Assembly: GCA_021772705.1 (NCBI GenBank)
Contig: JAJFLN010000291.1
Span: 1-14,798 of the forward strand
From: Candidatus Cloacimonadota bacterium
GTDB lineage: Bacteria > Muiribacteriota > UBA6191 > JACPRK01
Length of the DNA stretch: 14,798 nt
Direction: 5' to 3'
Shown here: positions 6,625 through 13,209 of the stretch, in pieces
Layout of the letters: the number at the start of each line of letters is the position of its first letter
Position numbering within the stretch: the stretch's first letter is position 1
Notes under the pieces: model-generated
The model's database searches: none
Seen by the model: only the letters and a program-made list of their open reading frames with translations
What the model was told of the DNA's origin: nothing
Position numbers and translations under genes: made by a program

Positions 6625-7674
6625 ATGGCCTCTTACTTCATTTCCTCAATAGTCGTCCGGACAATCTATGGTCTCGTGACGGCCTTCGTCATCAGCATCG
6701 TGCTGACGCCCTGGGTCATACGAAGGCTCCAGGCCATGCAGATCGGTCAGGAGGTCCGGGAGCAGGGCGTGGCCCGGCACCGGGAGGAGAAGCAGGGCAC
6801 TCCCACCATGGGCGGCTTCGTCATTCTCGTATCGATGCTGATCTCATCGATCTTCTGGGCCCGGTTCTCGCCCTTCACCTTCACCGTCCTGCTGGCTCTG
6901 ATCTGCCTCGGCGCCCTCGGATTCACCGACGATTTCCTCAAGGTCACCCGGAAGAAGAGCGACGGTTTGAAGGCCCGAACCAAGATTCTCGGCCAGATCG
7001 GGTTCTCCGCTGGTCTGGGAACCTACCTCTACTTCAGCGAATTGATCCCGGCGACCCTCTTCGTTCCCCTGGCCAATCTGGAGATTCCCGTCGGGCCGTT
7101 TTACATCGGATTCGTGATGCTCGTCATCGTGGGATCCAGCAACGCCGTCAACCTGACCGACGGCCTCGACGGATTGGCCACCGGCGTCCTGATCTGGGTG
7201 GCCATGGCCTACGCCGGCATCGCCTACGTCGCCGGACGCGCCGACTTCTCCCAGCATCTCAGCATCCCCTATGTTCCTGGAGCAGGCGAACTGGCCATCG
7301 CCTCTGCCGCCATGGTCGGCGCCTGTGTCGGTTTCCTCTGGTACAACTCCTATCCGGCGGAGGTCTTCATGGGCGACACGGGCTCCCTGGCCCTGGGAGG
7401 CGTCATCGGCACCGTGGCGGTGCTGACCAAGAACGAGATCCTGCTCGTGGTCATCGGAGGAATCTTCGTCATCGAGGCCCTCTCGGTGATGATCCAGGTC
7501 GGGAGCTTCAAGCTCCGAAAGAAACGTGTCTTCCGAATGGCCCCGATCCATCACCACTTCGAACTTCTGGGCTGGAAAGAGCCGAAGGTGGTCATCCGTT
7601 TCTGGATCATCACCATCATGCTCGCTCTCCTGGGCTTGAGCCTCCTGGGCCTCAACGGCATGATGGCCGGCTAG
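6625..7674 (+). CDS. mraY: Phospho-N-acetylmuramoyl-pentapeptide-transferase MraY
   Basis: MraY transfers phospho-MurNAc-pentapeptide from UDP to undecaprenyl phosphate at the membrane, forming lipid I. The product is 349 residues and polytopic, with a first membrane segment at about residues 8-29. Family motifs are GTPTMGG (58-64), the Asp pair in FTDDFLK (102-103), NAVNLTDGLDGLA (173-185), PAEVFMGDTGSLALGG (244-259) and the histidine motif PIHHHFE (307-313). ATG 6625 is the first possible start after an in-frame stop at 6592-6594. No clear Shine-Dalgarno precedes it, so translation may depend on coupling to murF 38 bp upstream. It is the last gene of the first block; a long hairpin and a candidate promoter follow. 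Confidence 0.96.
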   Translation: MASYFISSIVVRTIYGLVTAFVISIVLTPWVIRRLQAMQIGQEVREQGVARHREEKQGTPTMGGFVILVSMLISSIFWARFSPFTFTVLLALICLGALGFTDDFLKVTRKKSDGLKARTKILGQIGFSAGLGTYLYFSELIPATLFVPLANLEIPVGPFYIGFVMLVIVGSSNAVNLTDGLDGLATGVLIWVAMAYAGIAYVAGRADFSQHLSIPYVPGAGELAIASAAMVGACVGFLWYNSYPAEVFMGDTGSLALGGVIGTVAVLTKNEILLVVIGGIFVIEALSVMIQVGSFKLRKKRVFRMAPIHHHFELLGWKEPKVVIRFWIITIMLALLGLSLLGLNGMMAG

Positions 7675-7734
7675 CCTCGAGTTTTGAAACGAGAGCTGGC
7701 GAGTGCCCGTCCCTTGGGGCGTGGTCTCAGCTGG

Positions 7735-7832
7735 GGATCCGGGGACACACGACTGGACCCGAACTCCGAGAGGTCATCCGAACCGGCAGGTTCGCCTGGG
7801 GAGGTCGGGGCCAGGCGTGTGTCCCCGGCTCC
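7735..7832. repeat. Long imperfect inverted repeat with 33-bp arms
   Basis: Arms 7735-7767 and 7800-7832 are complementary at 29 of 33 positions. They include a perfect 13-bp block, CCGGGGACACACG (7739-7751) with CGTGTGTCCCCGG (7816-7828). The 32-nt loop contains a further stem, CGAACC (7779-7784) with GGTTCG (7789-7794). The GGGGACA...TGTCCCC ends suggest a REP- or MITE-like element, which is inferred from structure. No T-run follows, so it is not a typical intrinsic terminator, though it could pause transcription or stabilise the mRNA end after mraY. Confidence 0.85.
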
Positions 7833-7877
7833 ACGCACGAGCAGACATGCTCCCCCCCGTAAAGATCACCGATGATG

Positions 7878-7907
7878 TTGTTCTGATGGGGCATTTCGTG
7901 GTAAAAT
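7878..7907 (+). promoter_or_regulatory. Candidate sigma70-type promoter for murD-ftsW-murC-murB
   Basis: TTGTTC (7878-7883) lies 18 nt before TAAAAT (7902-7907). The -10 matches five of six consensus bases; the -35 matches only the first three. The site lies in a locally AT-richer stretch just past the long hairpin and about 90 bp before murD. It is judged by eye and unverified. Confidence 0.4.
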
Positions 7908-7997
7908 CCCTCGCTTTTCCGGCCCCTGCGAGATGTGGGATCTTCGGCGTCCGGAGGCGGTGACCAATACGGTTGGGACGGAGCCGGTAAGGGGTCC

Positions 7998-9374
7998 ATG
8001 GCAAGCAACAGGTCTGATTTCAAAACCAAGAAAGTTCTGGTCTATGGCCTCGGCCGTAGCGGAAAGGCAGCCTTCAGGCTTCTCACGTCCCTGGGAGCCG
8101 AGGTGGTCGTCTACGACGACAGGGCCGATTCCCTGCCTCAGGACTTTCCGGGAACTCCTACGGCCTTCTTCCAGACCTTGCCTGCTGATCTGCTGCAGGA
8201 AGTGGATCTGGCGGTGATCAGCCCCGGTGTTCCGCCTGATGCGGCGGCCTTGAAGACACTCCGGTCAACAGCGGTTCCTGTGATGGGAGAGATCGAGTTC
8301 GCCAGCCAGGTCAGTTCCATTCCCATGGTCGCCGTGACGGGTACCAACGGCAAGTCGACCACCGTCACCCTCATCGATTCCATTCTCCGGGCCAGCGGCA
8401 AGCGCAGCTTCGCCGTCGGCAACATCGGATACCCCTTCAGTGCCGCTGTCCTGGACCATCCCGATGCGGAGTTCTTCGTCGTCGAGGTCTCGAGCTATCA
8501 ACTCGCGTCGATCCAGGAGTTTGCACCCAGGGTCTCGATCATCACCAACCTGGCTTCGAATCACCACATCTGGCACGGCAGCCAGGATGCCTATCACCAG
8601 GCCAAGTTCCGGATCTACGAGAACGTCCCCGGCCAGGGAGCCCTCGTCTATCCCGCAGGCTGCGATCTGAGCCGCCGGGCCGCGGAGGGTCATCGAGCCC
8701 GCTCCATCTCGTTTACCTGGGGTAACAAGGAAGGCGACATCCACCACGACTCCGAATCCCGGTTGATCCTCCACCAGCCCACGGGAGAGGTCCTGATCGA
8801 CCTGGCGAAGATTGGCCCTGGCCTGGCTTTCGACTACCACGCTGTCCTCTGGAACCTGCTGGCCGCCTGTGCGGCCGGTGTGGGGTTGAAGCTGGGCCGC
8901 AGCGACTTCGAGGAGGGCCTGGCCACCTTCCAGCCTCTGGCCCATCGAATGGAACCTGTCCGGCGGCTGAGCGGCGTCCGGTGGGTGAACGACTCCAAGT
9001 CGACCAATGTGGAGAGCACTCGATATGCCATCGAGAACTCTCATGCCAGACTGGTCCTGCTCCTCGGGGGCCGGGACAAGGGGCTCGACTTCACGGAACT
9101 CGCCTCGAGGGAAGAAGGCCACATCAAGGCCATCGTCGCCCTGGGAGAGTGCCGCGAGAAGATCCGCAGCCAACTCAGAGACCGCATTCCAGTCCACGTC
9201 GCCGAGGACCTGGCCGGAGCCATCGGCGTGGCCCGAGGCCTCGCGGAGGAGGGAGACACGGTGCTGTTCAGCCCGGCCTGTGCCAGCTTCGACATGTTCC
9301 GGAATTTCGAGCACCGGGGCGAGGTCTTCAAGGAACTGGTAAACCAGATGAAACCGGAAGGCACGACCCAATGA
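7998..9374 (+). CDS. murD: UDP-MurNAc-L-alanine:D-glutamate ligase MurD
   Basis: MurD adds D-glutamate to UDP-MurNAc-L-Ala in the cytoplasm. The 458-residue product has the normal length. It opens with the nucleotide-fold motif VLVYGLGRSGKAA (13-25). It carries the P-loop VTGTNGKSTT (113-122), GNIGYPF (141-147), EVSSYQL (163-169), Lys203 in YHQAKFRIY (expected carbamylation), VNDSKSTN (330-337), LLGGRDKGLDF (355-365) and LFSPACASFDMFRNFEHRG (423-441). The middle-domain block reads NLASNHHIWHGS (184-195), with Asn188 where most MurD proteins have Asp before the metal-binding His. ATG 7998 is chosen over GTG 7935 because it gives the usual MurD N-terminus. AAGGGG (7989-7994) is close to it, and a GGAG lies at 7980-7983. 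It overlaps ftsW by 4 bp (ATGA). Confidence 0.95.
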   Translation: MASNRSDFKTKKVLVYGLGRSGKAAFRLLTSLGAEVVVYDDRADSLPQDFPGTPTAFFQTLPADLLQEVDLAVISPGVPPDAAALKTLRSTAVPVMGEIEFASQVSSIPMVAVTGTNGKSTTVTLIDSILRASGKRSFAVGNIGYPFSAAVLDHPDAEFFVVEVSSYQLASIQEFAPRVSIITNLASNHHIWHGSQDAYHQAKFRIYENVPGQGALVYPAGCDLSRRAAEGHRARSISFTWGNKEGDIHHDSESRLILHQPTGEVLIDLAKIGPGLAFDYHAVLWNLLAACAAGVGLKLGRSDFEEGLATFQPLAHRMEPVRRLSGVRWVNDSKSTNVESTRYAIENSHARLVLLLGGRDKGLDFTELASREEGHIKAIVALGECREKIRSQLRDRIPVHVAEDLAGAIGVARGLAEEGDTVLFSPACASFDMFRNFEHRGEVFKELVNQMKPEGTTQ

Positions 9375-10525
9375 AGTTCTCGACGGCCTACATGGACCAG
9401 AAGCTGTTCTTCACCTTCGTGGTGCTCCTTGGCTTCGGGCTCGTGATGGTCTTCAGCGCCAGCTCCGTCGGCAGCCTGGAGACCTTCGGCGACAAGTTCC
9501 ACTACGCCAAGGCCCAGCTAAAGTGGCTCTGCGTCGGGTCCCTGGTCTTCGCTTTCTTCCTGGCAACCGACTATCGACAGCTGAGGCCCTACGCCACGCC
9601 GGCGCTGCTGGTCACCATCGCCTTGCTCGGTCTGACCTACGTCCCGGGAATCGGCCACAAGGTGAGCGGCGCCACGAGATGGATTCAAATCCAGGGCTTC
9701 CGGTTACAACCAGCGGAGCTGGCCAAGTTCGCTATCTCTCTCTATCTGGCCGATCGCCTCTCTCGCAACTACCGGAAACGGGATTCCTTCCTGACCTACC
9801 TGCTGCCGAACCTCCTGGTCGTGGGCTTGGTTTGCGGATTGATCCTGAAACAGCCGAACCTCTCCACAGCGGTCATCGTGGGCTGCATCGGCCTGCTCCT
9901 CACATTCGTGGCCCACAGCAACTGGCGGCACATCGCGCTGATCATGGCCATGGGGGTCGGGGCTATCGCCGCCCTGATCGCCCTGGAGCCCTATCGATGG
10001 AAGCGGTTCGAGGCCTGGCTCAACCCGGAGGACTTCAAGTGGAGCGGAGGCTATCACCTCATCCAGTCCCTGGTAGCCCTCGGGTCCGGCGGTCTGCTCG
10101 GCGTCGGCCAGAGCCACCAGAAGTTCTCCTACCTGCCGGAAGAGCACACGGACTTCATCTTCTCCATCATCGGAGAGGAGCTCGGGTTCGTGGGCGGCTC
10201 CCTGGTCATCACTCTCTATCTCGTCCTTTGCTGGCGGGGAATCCGGGTCGCCCTCAACGCACCCGATCTCTACGGAATGCTCCTGGCTCTGGGCCTGATC
10301 GGAGGAATCATCATCCAGGCGACCCTGAACATCGCCGTCGTCATCGGCGCGGCTCCCACGACGGGTGTGACCCTGCCATTCATCAGTTATGGCGGGTCGT
10401 CCCTGCTGTTCAGCATGGCCAGCATTGCCGTCATTCTGAACATCTCTCTGGCGGGAGAACGGGAGCGCCTGACCCGATCCACGGGCAAGTGGGCCCGCCA
10501 GGCCGGGGAGGTCGAGGCAGTTTGA
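9371..10525 (+). CDS. ftsW: SEDS-family peptidoglycan glycosyltransferase FtsW
   Basis: FtsW is the membrane polymerase that builds septal glycan strands from lipid II alongside FtsI. The product has 384 residues and is highly hydrophobic, with about ten membrane segments. SEDS signatures are MVFSASSV (26-33), GATRWIQIQGFRLQPAELAK (100-119), QSLVALGSGGLLGVGQSHQK (232-251), LPEEHTDFIFSIIGEELG (255-272, with the presumed catalytic Asp261) and TGVTLPFISYGGSS (331-344). The start ATG overlaps the murD stop, with GGAAGG at 9356-9361 giving good spacing. The frame stays open far upstream inside murD, but that part is antiparallel noise in the wrong frame for MurD. The position beside murD, with murC downstream, favours FtsW over RodA. 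The murG gene, which usually follows, is not here. Confidence 0.94.
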   Translation: MKFSTAYMDQKLFFTFVVLLGFGLVMVFSASSVGSLETFGDKFHYAKAQLKWLCVGSLVFAFFLATDYRQLRPYATPALLVTIALLGLTYVPGIGHKVSGATRWIQIQGFRLQPAELAKFAISLYLADRLSRNYRKRDSFLTYLLPNLLVVGLVCGLILKQPNLSTAVIVGCIGLLLTFVAHSNWRHIALIMAMGVGAIAALIALEPYRWKRFEAWLNPEDFKWSGGYHLIQSLVALGSGGLLGVGQSHQKFSYLPEEHTDFIFSIIGEELGFVGGSLVITLYLVLCWRGIRVALNAPDLYGMLLALGLIGGIIIQATLNIAVVIGAAPTTGVTLPFISYGGSSLLFSMASIAVILNISLAGERERLTRSTGKWARQAGEVEAV

Positions 10526-10623
10526 ACCTCGCCACAGCCGTTTCAAAAGTCGCCGCCGGGGGTTCGACAAGACACTCCGGCGCCCGAATGCTACTGGAAG
10601 GACCGTCGACGGACCAAGTCGAC

Positions 10624-10629
10624 AAAGGA
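10624..10629 (+). promoter_or_regulatory. Shine-Dalgarno site that decides the murC start
   Basis: AAAGGA lies 9 nt before ATG 10639. The later in-frame ATGs at 10693 and 10702 have no comparable site, and the upstream open frame overlaps ftsW. Confidence 0.7.
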
Positions 10630-10638
10630 TTGAACCAG

Positions 10639-12090
10639 ATGGAGAACCCGAACACCACCGTCGCATCCATCGTCGCTGCGAACCGACTCGATATGAGCCA
10701 GATGCAGGACGTGCAGAAACTCCACTTCATCGGAATCGGTGGTATTGGAATGAGCGGCATCGCCCAGATGTGTCTGGAACAGGGCTTCCGCGTCTCCGGC
10801 TCGGACATGAAGGAGTCCGACATCACCCGGAAGCTGACCAGCCGGGGGGCTCAGATCTTCATGGGCCACGCTGCCGCCAACGTCCAGGATGCCGATATGG
10901 TGGTCATCAGCTCCGCTATTCAAAAGGAGAATCCCGAGCTCGTCGAGGCTCAATCCCGAGGAGTCCGGATCCAGAAGCGAGCTCAGATCCTGGGCTGGCT
11001 CATGAGCGGCAAGGACGGCATCGCCGTCGCTGGAGCACACGGCAAGACCACCACCACGAGCCTCATGTCCTGGCTTCTGGAGGAAGGCGGGCAGGACCCG
11101 ACGCTGATCGTGGGAGGCGAGGCCAACAACTCCCGAAACAATGTCCGGTTCGGCAAGGGCCCCCATCTGGTCGCCGAGGCCGATGAGAGCGACGCCAGCT
11201 TCCTGAACCTGCCGGCCAGGATCGCCATCGTCACCAACATCGACGACGATCACATGGACTTCTACGGCCACATCGGCCACCTGACAGAGGTCTTCCTGGA
11301 GTTCATGAATCGGATCGACCCCGAGGGTTTTATCGTCGCCTGTACCGATTGCCCCCGGCTCCGGGAACTCCTGCCACGGGTCACGGTCCCGGCAGTCACC
11401 TACGGTCTGGAGGGCACGCCGGACTACACTGCGGATCAGATCGAGTATCGCGGTGGTTCCACCCGGTTCCGGCTTCGGGTTCACGGCGTCCCCAGGGGAC
11501 ACTTCGAGGTCGGCGTGCCAGGCCGCCACAATCTCCAGAACGCCCTGGGCGCCATCACGGTGGCCCTGAACCTGGGAGTCACCGAAGAGGACCTGGCTCG
11601 CGGTCTGCGGAGCTTCGAGGGAGTGAAGCGCCGGTACCAGCTCCTTGGAGAGGCAGCCGGCATCCGGGTCTTCGATGACTACGCCCACCACCCGACGGAG
11701 ATCCAGGCGACCCTGGCCTCTGTCCGGCTCTCGGACCCGAGACGGCTGGTGGTGCTCTTTCAGCCTCACCGGTTCTCCCGGACCGAGCTGCTGGCCAGCT
11801 CCTTCGCCTCCTCTTTCCGGGACGCCGACCTGGTCTTGCTGATGCCCATCTATGGGGCCGGTGAGATCGAGAAGGAAGGGGTGGCCACGGACACCATCTA
11901 CGAACACCTCGTCAAGGCTCACCCCTATGTCATACAGGTCCAGGGCGAGCGGGACTACAGCAAGCTCTTACCTCTCATCGCCAGCCAGCTGCAGGAGGGG
12001 GACGTGGTCATGACTGTCGGTGCCGGCGATGTCTACGAGATCGGCCATGAACTGCTGGAGTTCCTCGGGAAAGACGAAGGCCCAGCCTGA
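10639..12090 (+). CDS. murC: UDP-N-acetylmuramate:L-alanine ligase MurC
   Basis: MurC adds the first residue, L-alanine, to UDP-MurNAc. The 483-residue product is a normal length. Motifs are the N-terminal dinucleotide-fold FIGIGGIGMSGIA (30-42), the P-loop GAHGKTTTT (132-140), AEADESDASFL (179-189), NIDDDHMDFYG (200-210), DDYAHHPTEI (346-355), FQPHRFSRT (374-382) and GAGDVYEIG (461-469). All are canonical for MurC rather than for the related Mpl ligase. A leader of about 26 residues precedes the GIGGIGMSG block, slightly longer than in many homologues; a start at 10702 would remove most of it but lacks a ribosome site. A 113-bp spacer separates it from ftsW, the slot murG usually fills. The murB gene starts 22 bp after its stop. 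Confidence 0.95.
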   Translation: MENPNTTVASIVAANRLDMSQMQDVQKLHFIGIGGIGMSGIAQMCLEQGFRVSGSDMKESDITRKLTSRGAQIFMGHAAANVQDADMVVISSAIQKENPELVEAQSRGVRIQKRAQILGWLMSGKDGIAVAGAHGKTTTTSLMSWLLEEGGQDPTLIVGGEANNSRNNVRFGKGPHLVAEADESDASFLNLPARIAIVTNIDDDHMDFYGHIGHLTEVFLEFMNRIDPEGFIVACTDCPRLRELLPRVTVPAVTYGLEGTPDYTADQIEYRGGSTRFRLRVHGVPRGHFEVGVPGRHNLQNALGAITVALNLGVTEEDLARGLRSFEGVKRRYQLLGEAAGIRVFDDYAHHPTEIQATLASVRLSDPRRLVVLFQPHRFSRTELLASSFASSFRDADLVLLMPIYGAGEIEKEGVATDTIYEHLVKAHPYVIQVQGERDYSKLLPLIASQLQEGDVVMTVGAGDVYEIGHELLEFLGKDEGPA

Positions 12091-12100
12091 GCCGCGCAGC

Positions 12101-12105
12101 GGGAG
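12101..12105 (+). promoter_or_regulatory. Shine-Dalgarno site that decides the murB start
   Basis: GGGAG lies 7 nt before ATG 12113. The frame is open upstream into the murC end (to 12020), but that segment is a murC shadow, so ATG 12113 is preferred. Confidence 0.75.
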
Positions 12106-12112
12106 TGTTTTG

Positions 12113-13096
12113 ATGAATCCTCGGGTGAAGGGACTGGATCGGGTGGCTCCCGGCACCCAGTTCGATGCACCGGTTTCAGGGTTCACCACCTTCCGGATCG
12201 GAGGGCCGGCCTGGGCCGTCGCACGGCTCCACGGACCGGAACAGCTGCGGGATACGATCCGGTTCCTGGTCGACCGAGAACTCGCTTTCCGGGTCATGGG
12301 AAAGGGTTCGAACCAGCTCTTCCCCGATGAAGGATTCCGAGGCGTTCTGCTTCTACTCGGGGATGGATTCGATTCCCTGGAGATTGGCCAGGACGGGCTC
12401 TTCACCGCCGGGGCCGGACTGTCCCTGCCGAAGATGGCCAACGTCATCGCACGCCACGGCCTGGGGGGGCTCGAGTTCTCGGCTCAGATTCCCGGCGCCG
12501 TCGGGGGCAGCGTGGCTGTCAACGCGGGGGCCTTCGGTCAGGAGCTACACTCCAGGCTGGTGTCGGTAACTGCCGTGAATCGCCAGGGGACAGCGGTGGA
12601 GCTGCCGGCAAGCGCCCTGAAGGGATGCTATCGGACAACAGCACTGAAGGGTCACCAGGACCTGGTGCTCACGTCGGCCACGTTCCAGGCGGTCCCGGGA
12701 GATCCGAAGGCCGTTCAGCAGAAGCAGAAGGAGTACGGGATTTACCGGGATCGAACGCAGCCGCTGAAGCAGGCCAGCGCCGGCTGTGTTTTCAAGAACC
12801 CGGGCAAGGACTGCGCCTCCGCCGGAGCCCTCATCGAACAGCTGGGTATGAAGGGCTGGACCGTGGGTGACGCGGAGGTCTCCCGCAAGCACGCCAACTT
12901 CATCGTGAACCGGGGCCAGGCCCGCGCCGCGGACGTACTGGAGCTGATCGCCAGGATCCAGAAGCACGCACTGGCGGAGGCCGGGATTCACCTGCACCCT
13001 GAGATCGAATTCGTCCGGAACGAGGGGGAGGCCTCCGGTCTCGCGGGAATCGAAGAGTCCCGTGAATCACCGGCCATTCGAGAAAGCCAGGTTTGA
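12113..13096 (+). CDS. murB: UDP-N-acetylenolpyruvoylglucosamine reductase MurB
   Basis: MurB is the FAD- and NADPH-dependent enzyme that reduces UDP-GlcNAc-enolpyruvate to UDP-MurNAc, the substrate of MurC. The product has 327 residues. Visible blocks are NTTF-like SGFTTFRIGGPAW (22-34), the FAD-binding VMGKGSNQLF (61-70), GLEFSAQIPGAVGGSVAVNA (119-138), YRDRTQPLKQASAGCVFKNP (211-230), IEQLGMKGWTVGDAEVSRKH (241-260), ANFIVN (261-266) and HPEIEF (295-300), which holds the conserved Glu297. The residue matching the proton-donating Ser (Ser229 in E. coli) is Cys225. A tail of about 25 residues beyond HPEIEF is unconserved and polar. Start ATG 12113 has GGGAG 7 nt upstream. A 113-bp promoter-bearing gap follows. 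Confidence 0.94.
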   Translation: MNPRVKGLDRVAPGTQFDAPVSGFTTFRIGGPAWAVARLHGPEQLRDTIRFLVDRELAFRVMGKGSNQLFPDEGFRGVLLLLGDGFDSLEIGQDGLFTAGAGLSLPKMANVIARHGLGGLEFSAQIPGAVGGSVAVNAGAFGQELHSRLVSVTAVNRQGTAVELPASALKGCYRTTALKGHQDLVLTSATFQAVPGDPKAVQQKQKEYGIYRDRTQPLKQASAGCVFKNPGKDCASAGALIEQLGMKGWTVGDAEVSRKHANFIVNRGQARAADVLELIARIQKHALAEAGIHLHPEIEFVRNEGEASGLAGIEESRESPAIRESQV

Positions 13097-13137
13097 TCCG
13101 ATCTGCCATTTCCCAGTTCAGCAAACCACTTTTCGTC

Positions 13138-13166
13138 TTCCTCATACCCGGAGGCTGTGCTAGAAT
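13138..13166 (+). promoter_or_regulatory. Candidate extended -10 promoter for ftsQ-ftsA
   Basis: TAGAAT (13161-13166) is preceded by TGC, giving an extended -10 (TGCTAGAAT). The possible -35, TTCCTC (13138-13143), is poor and lies 17 nt upstream. It sits in the murB-ftsQ gap, 44 nt before the ftsQ start. It suggests independent expression of the late division genes. Judged by eye. Confidence 0.45.
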
Positions 13167-13209
13167 CGCGTCCATGTCGGCTGGCCAGGCTGGGTGAGGT
13201 TCGAAGAGC

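Larger units (their letters stand above)
7675..7997. other. Non-coding gap between mraY and murD
   Basis: This 323-bp gap holds no supportable gene. Short frames here have no recognisable content. From left to right it contains the long inverted repeat at 7735-7832, a small hairpin GAGCA/TGCTC (7839-7843 with 7848-7852), a run of seven C (7852-7858), a candidate promoter at 7878-7907, and about 90 bp of leader before murD. The murD frame is open back to a GTG at 7935, but that extension looks unlike MurD. Confidence 0.6.

Noticed and set aside
7735..7832. Intrinsic terminator after mraY
   Set aside because: The hairpin is long with a large loop and is not followed by a T-run.
7935..7997. GTG start giving murD 21 extra residues
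   Set aside because: The added Gly/Ser-rich stretch does not resemble MurD N-termini, whereas ATG 7998 gives the normal start.
8981..9370. Upstream in-frame extension of ftsW inside murD
   Set aside because: It is the wrong frame for MurD and rich in Arg/Pro/Gly. The ATG at 9371 overlaps the murD stop and starts the usual FtsW N-terminus.
9523..10638. Open frame running into murC, considered as a possible murG or a fusion
   Set aside because: It lies almost entirely over ftsW in another frame, with no glycosyltransferase motifs. The murC start at 10639 has its own ribosome site.
10526..10638. Degraded murG remnant
   Set aside because: 113 bp is too short to judge, and no frame shows a GT28-like or GGS/GxGGH-type motif.
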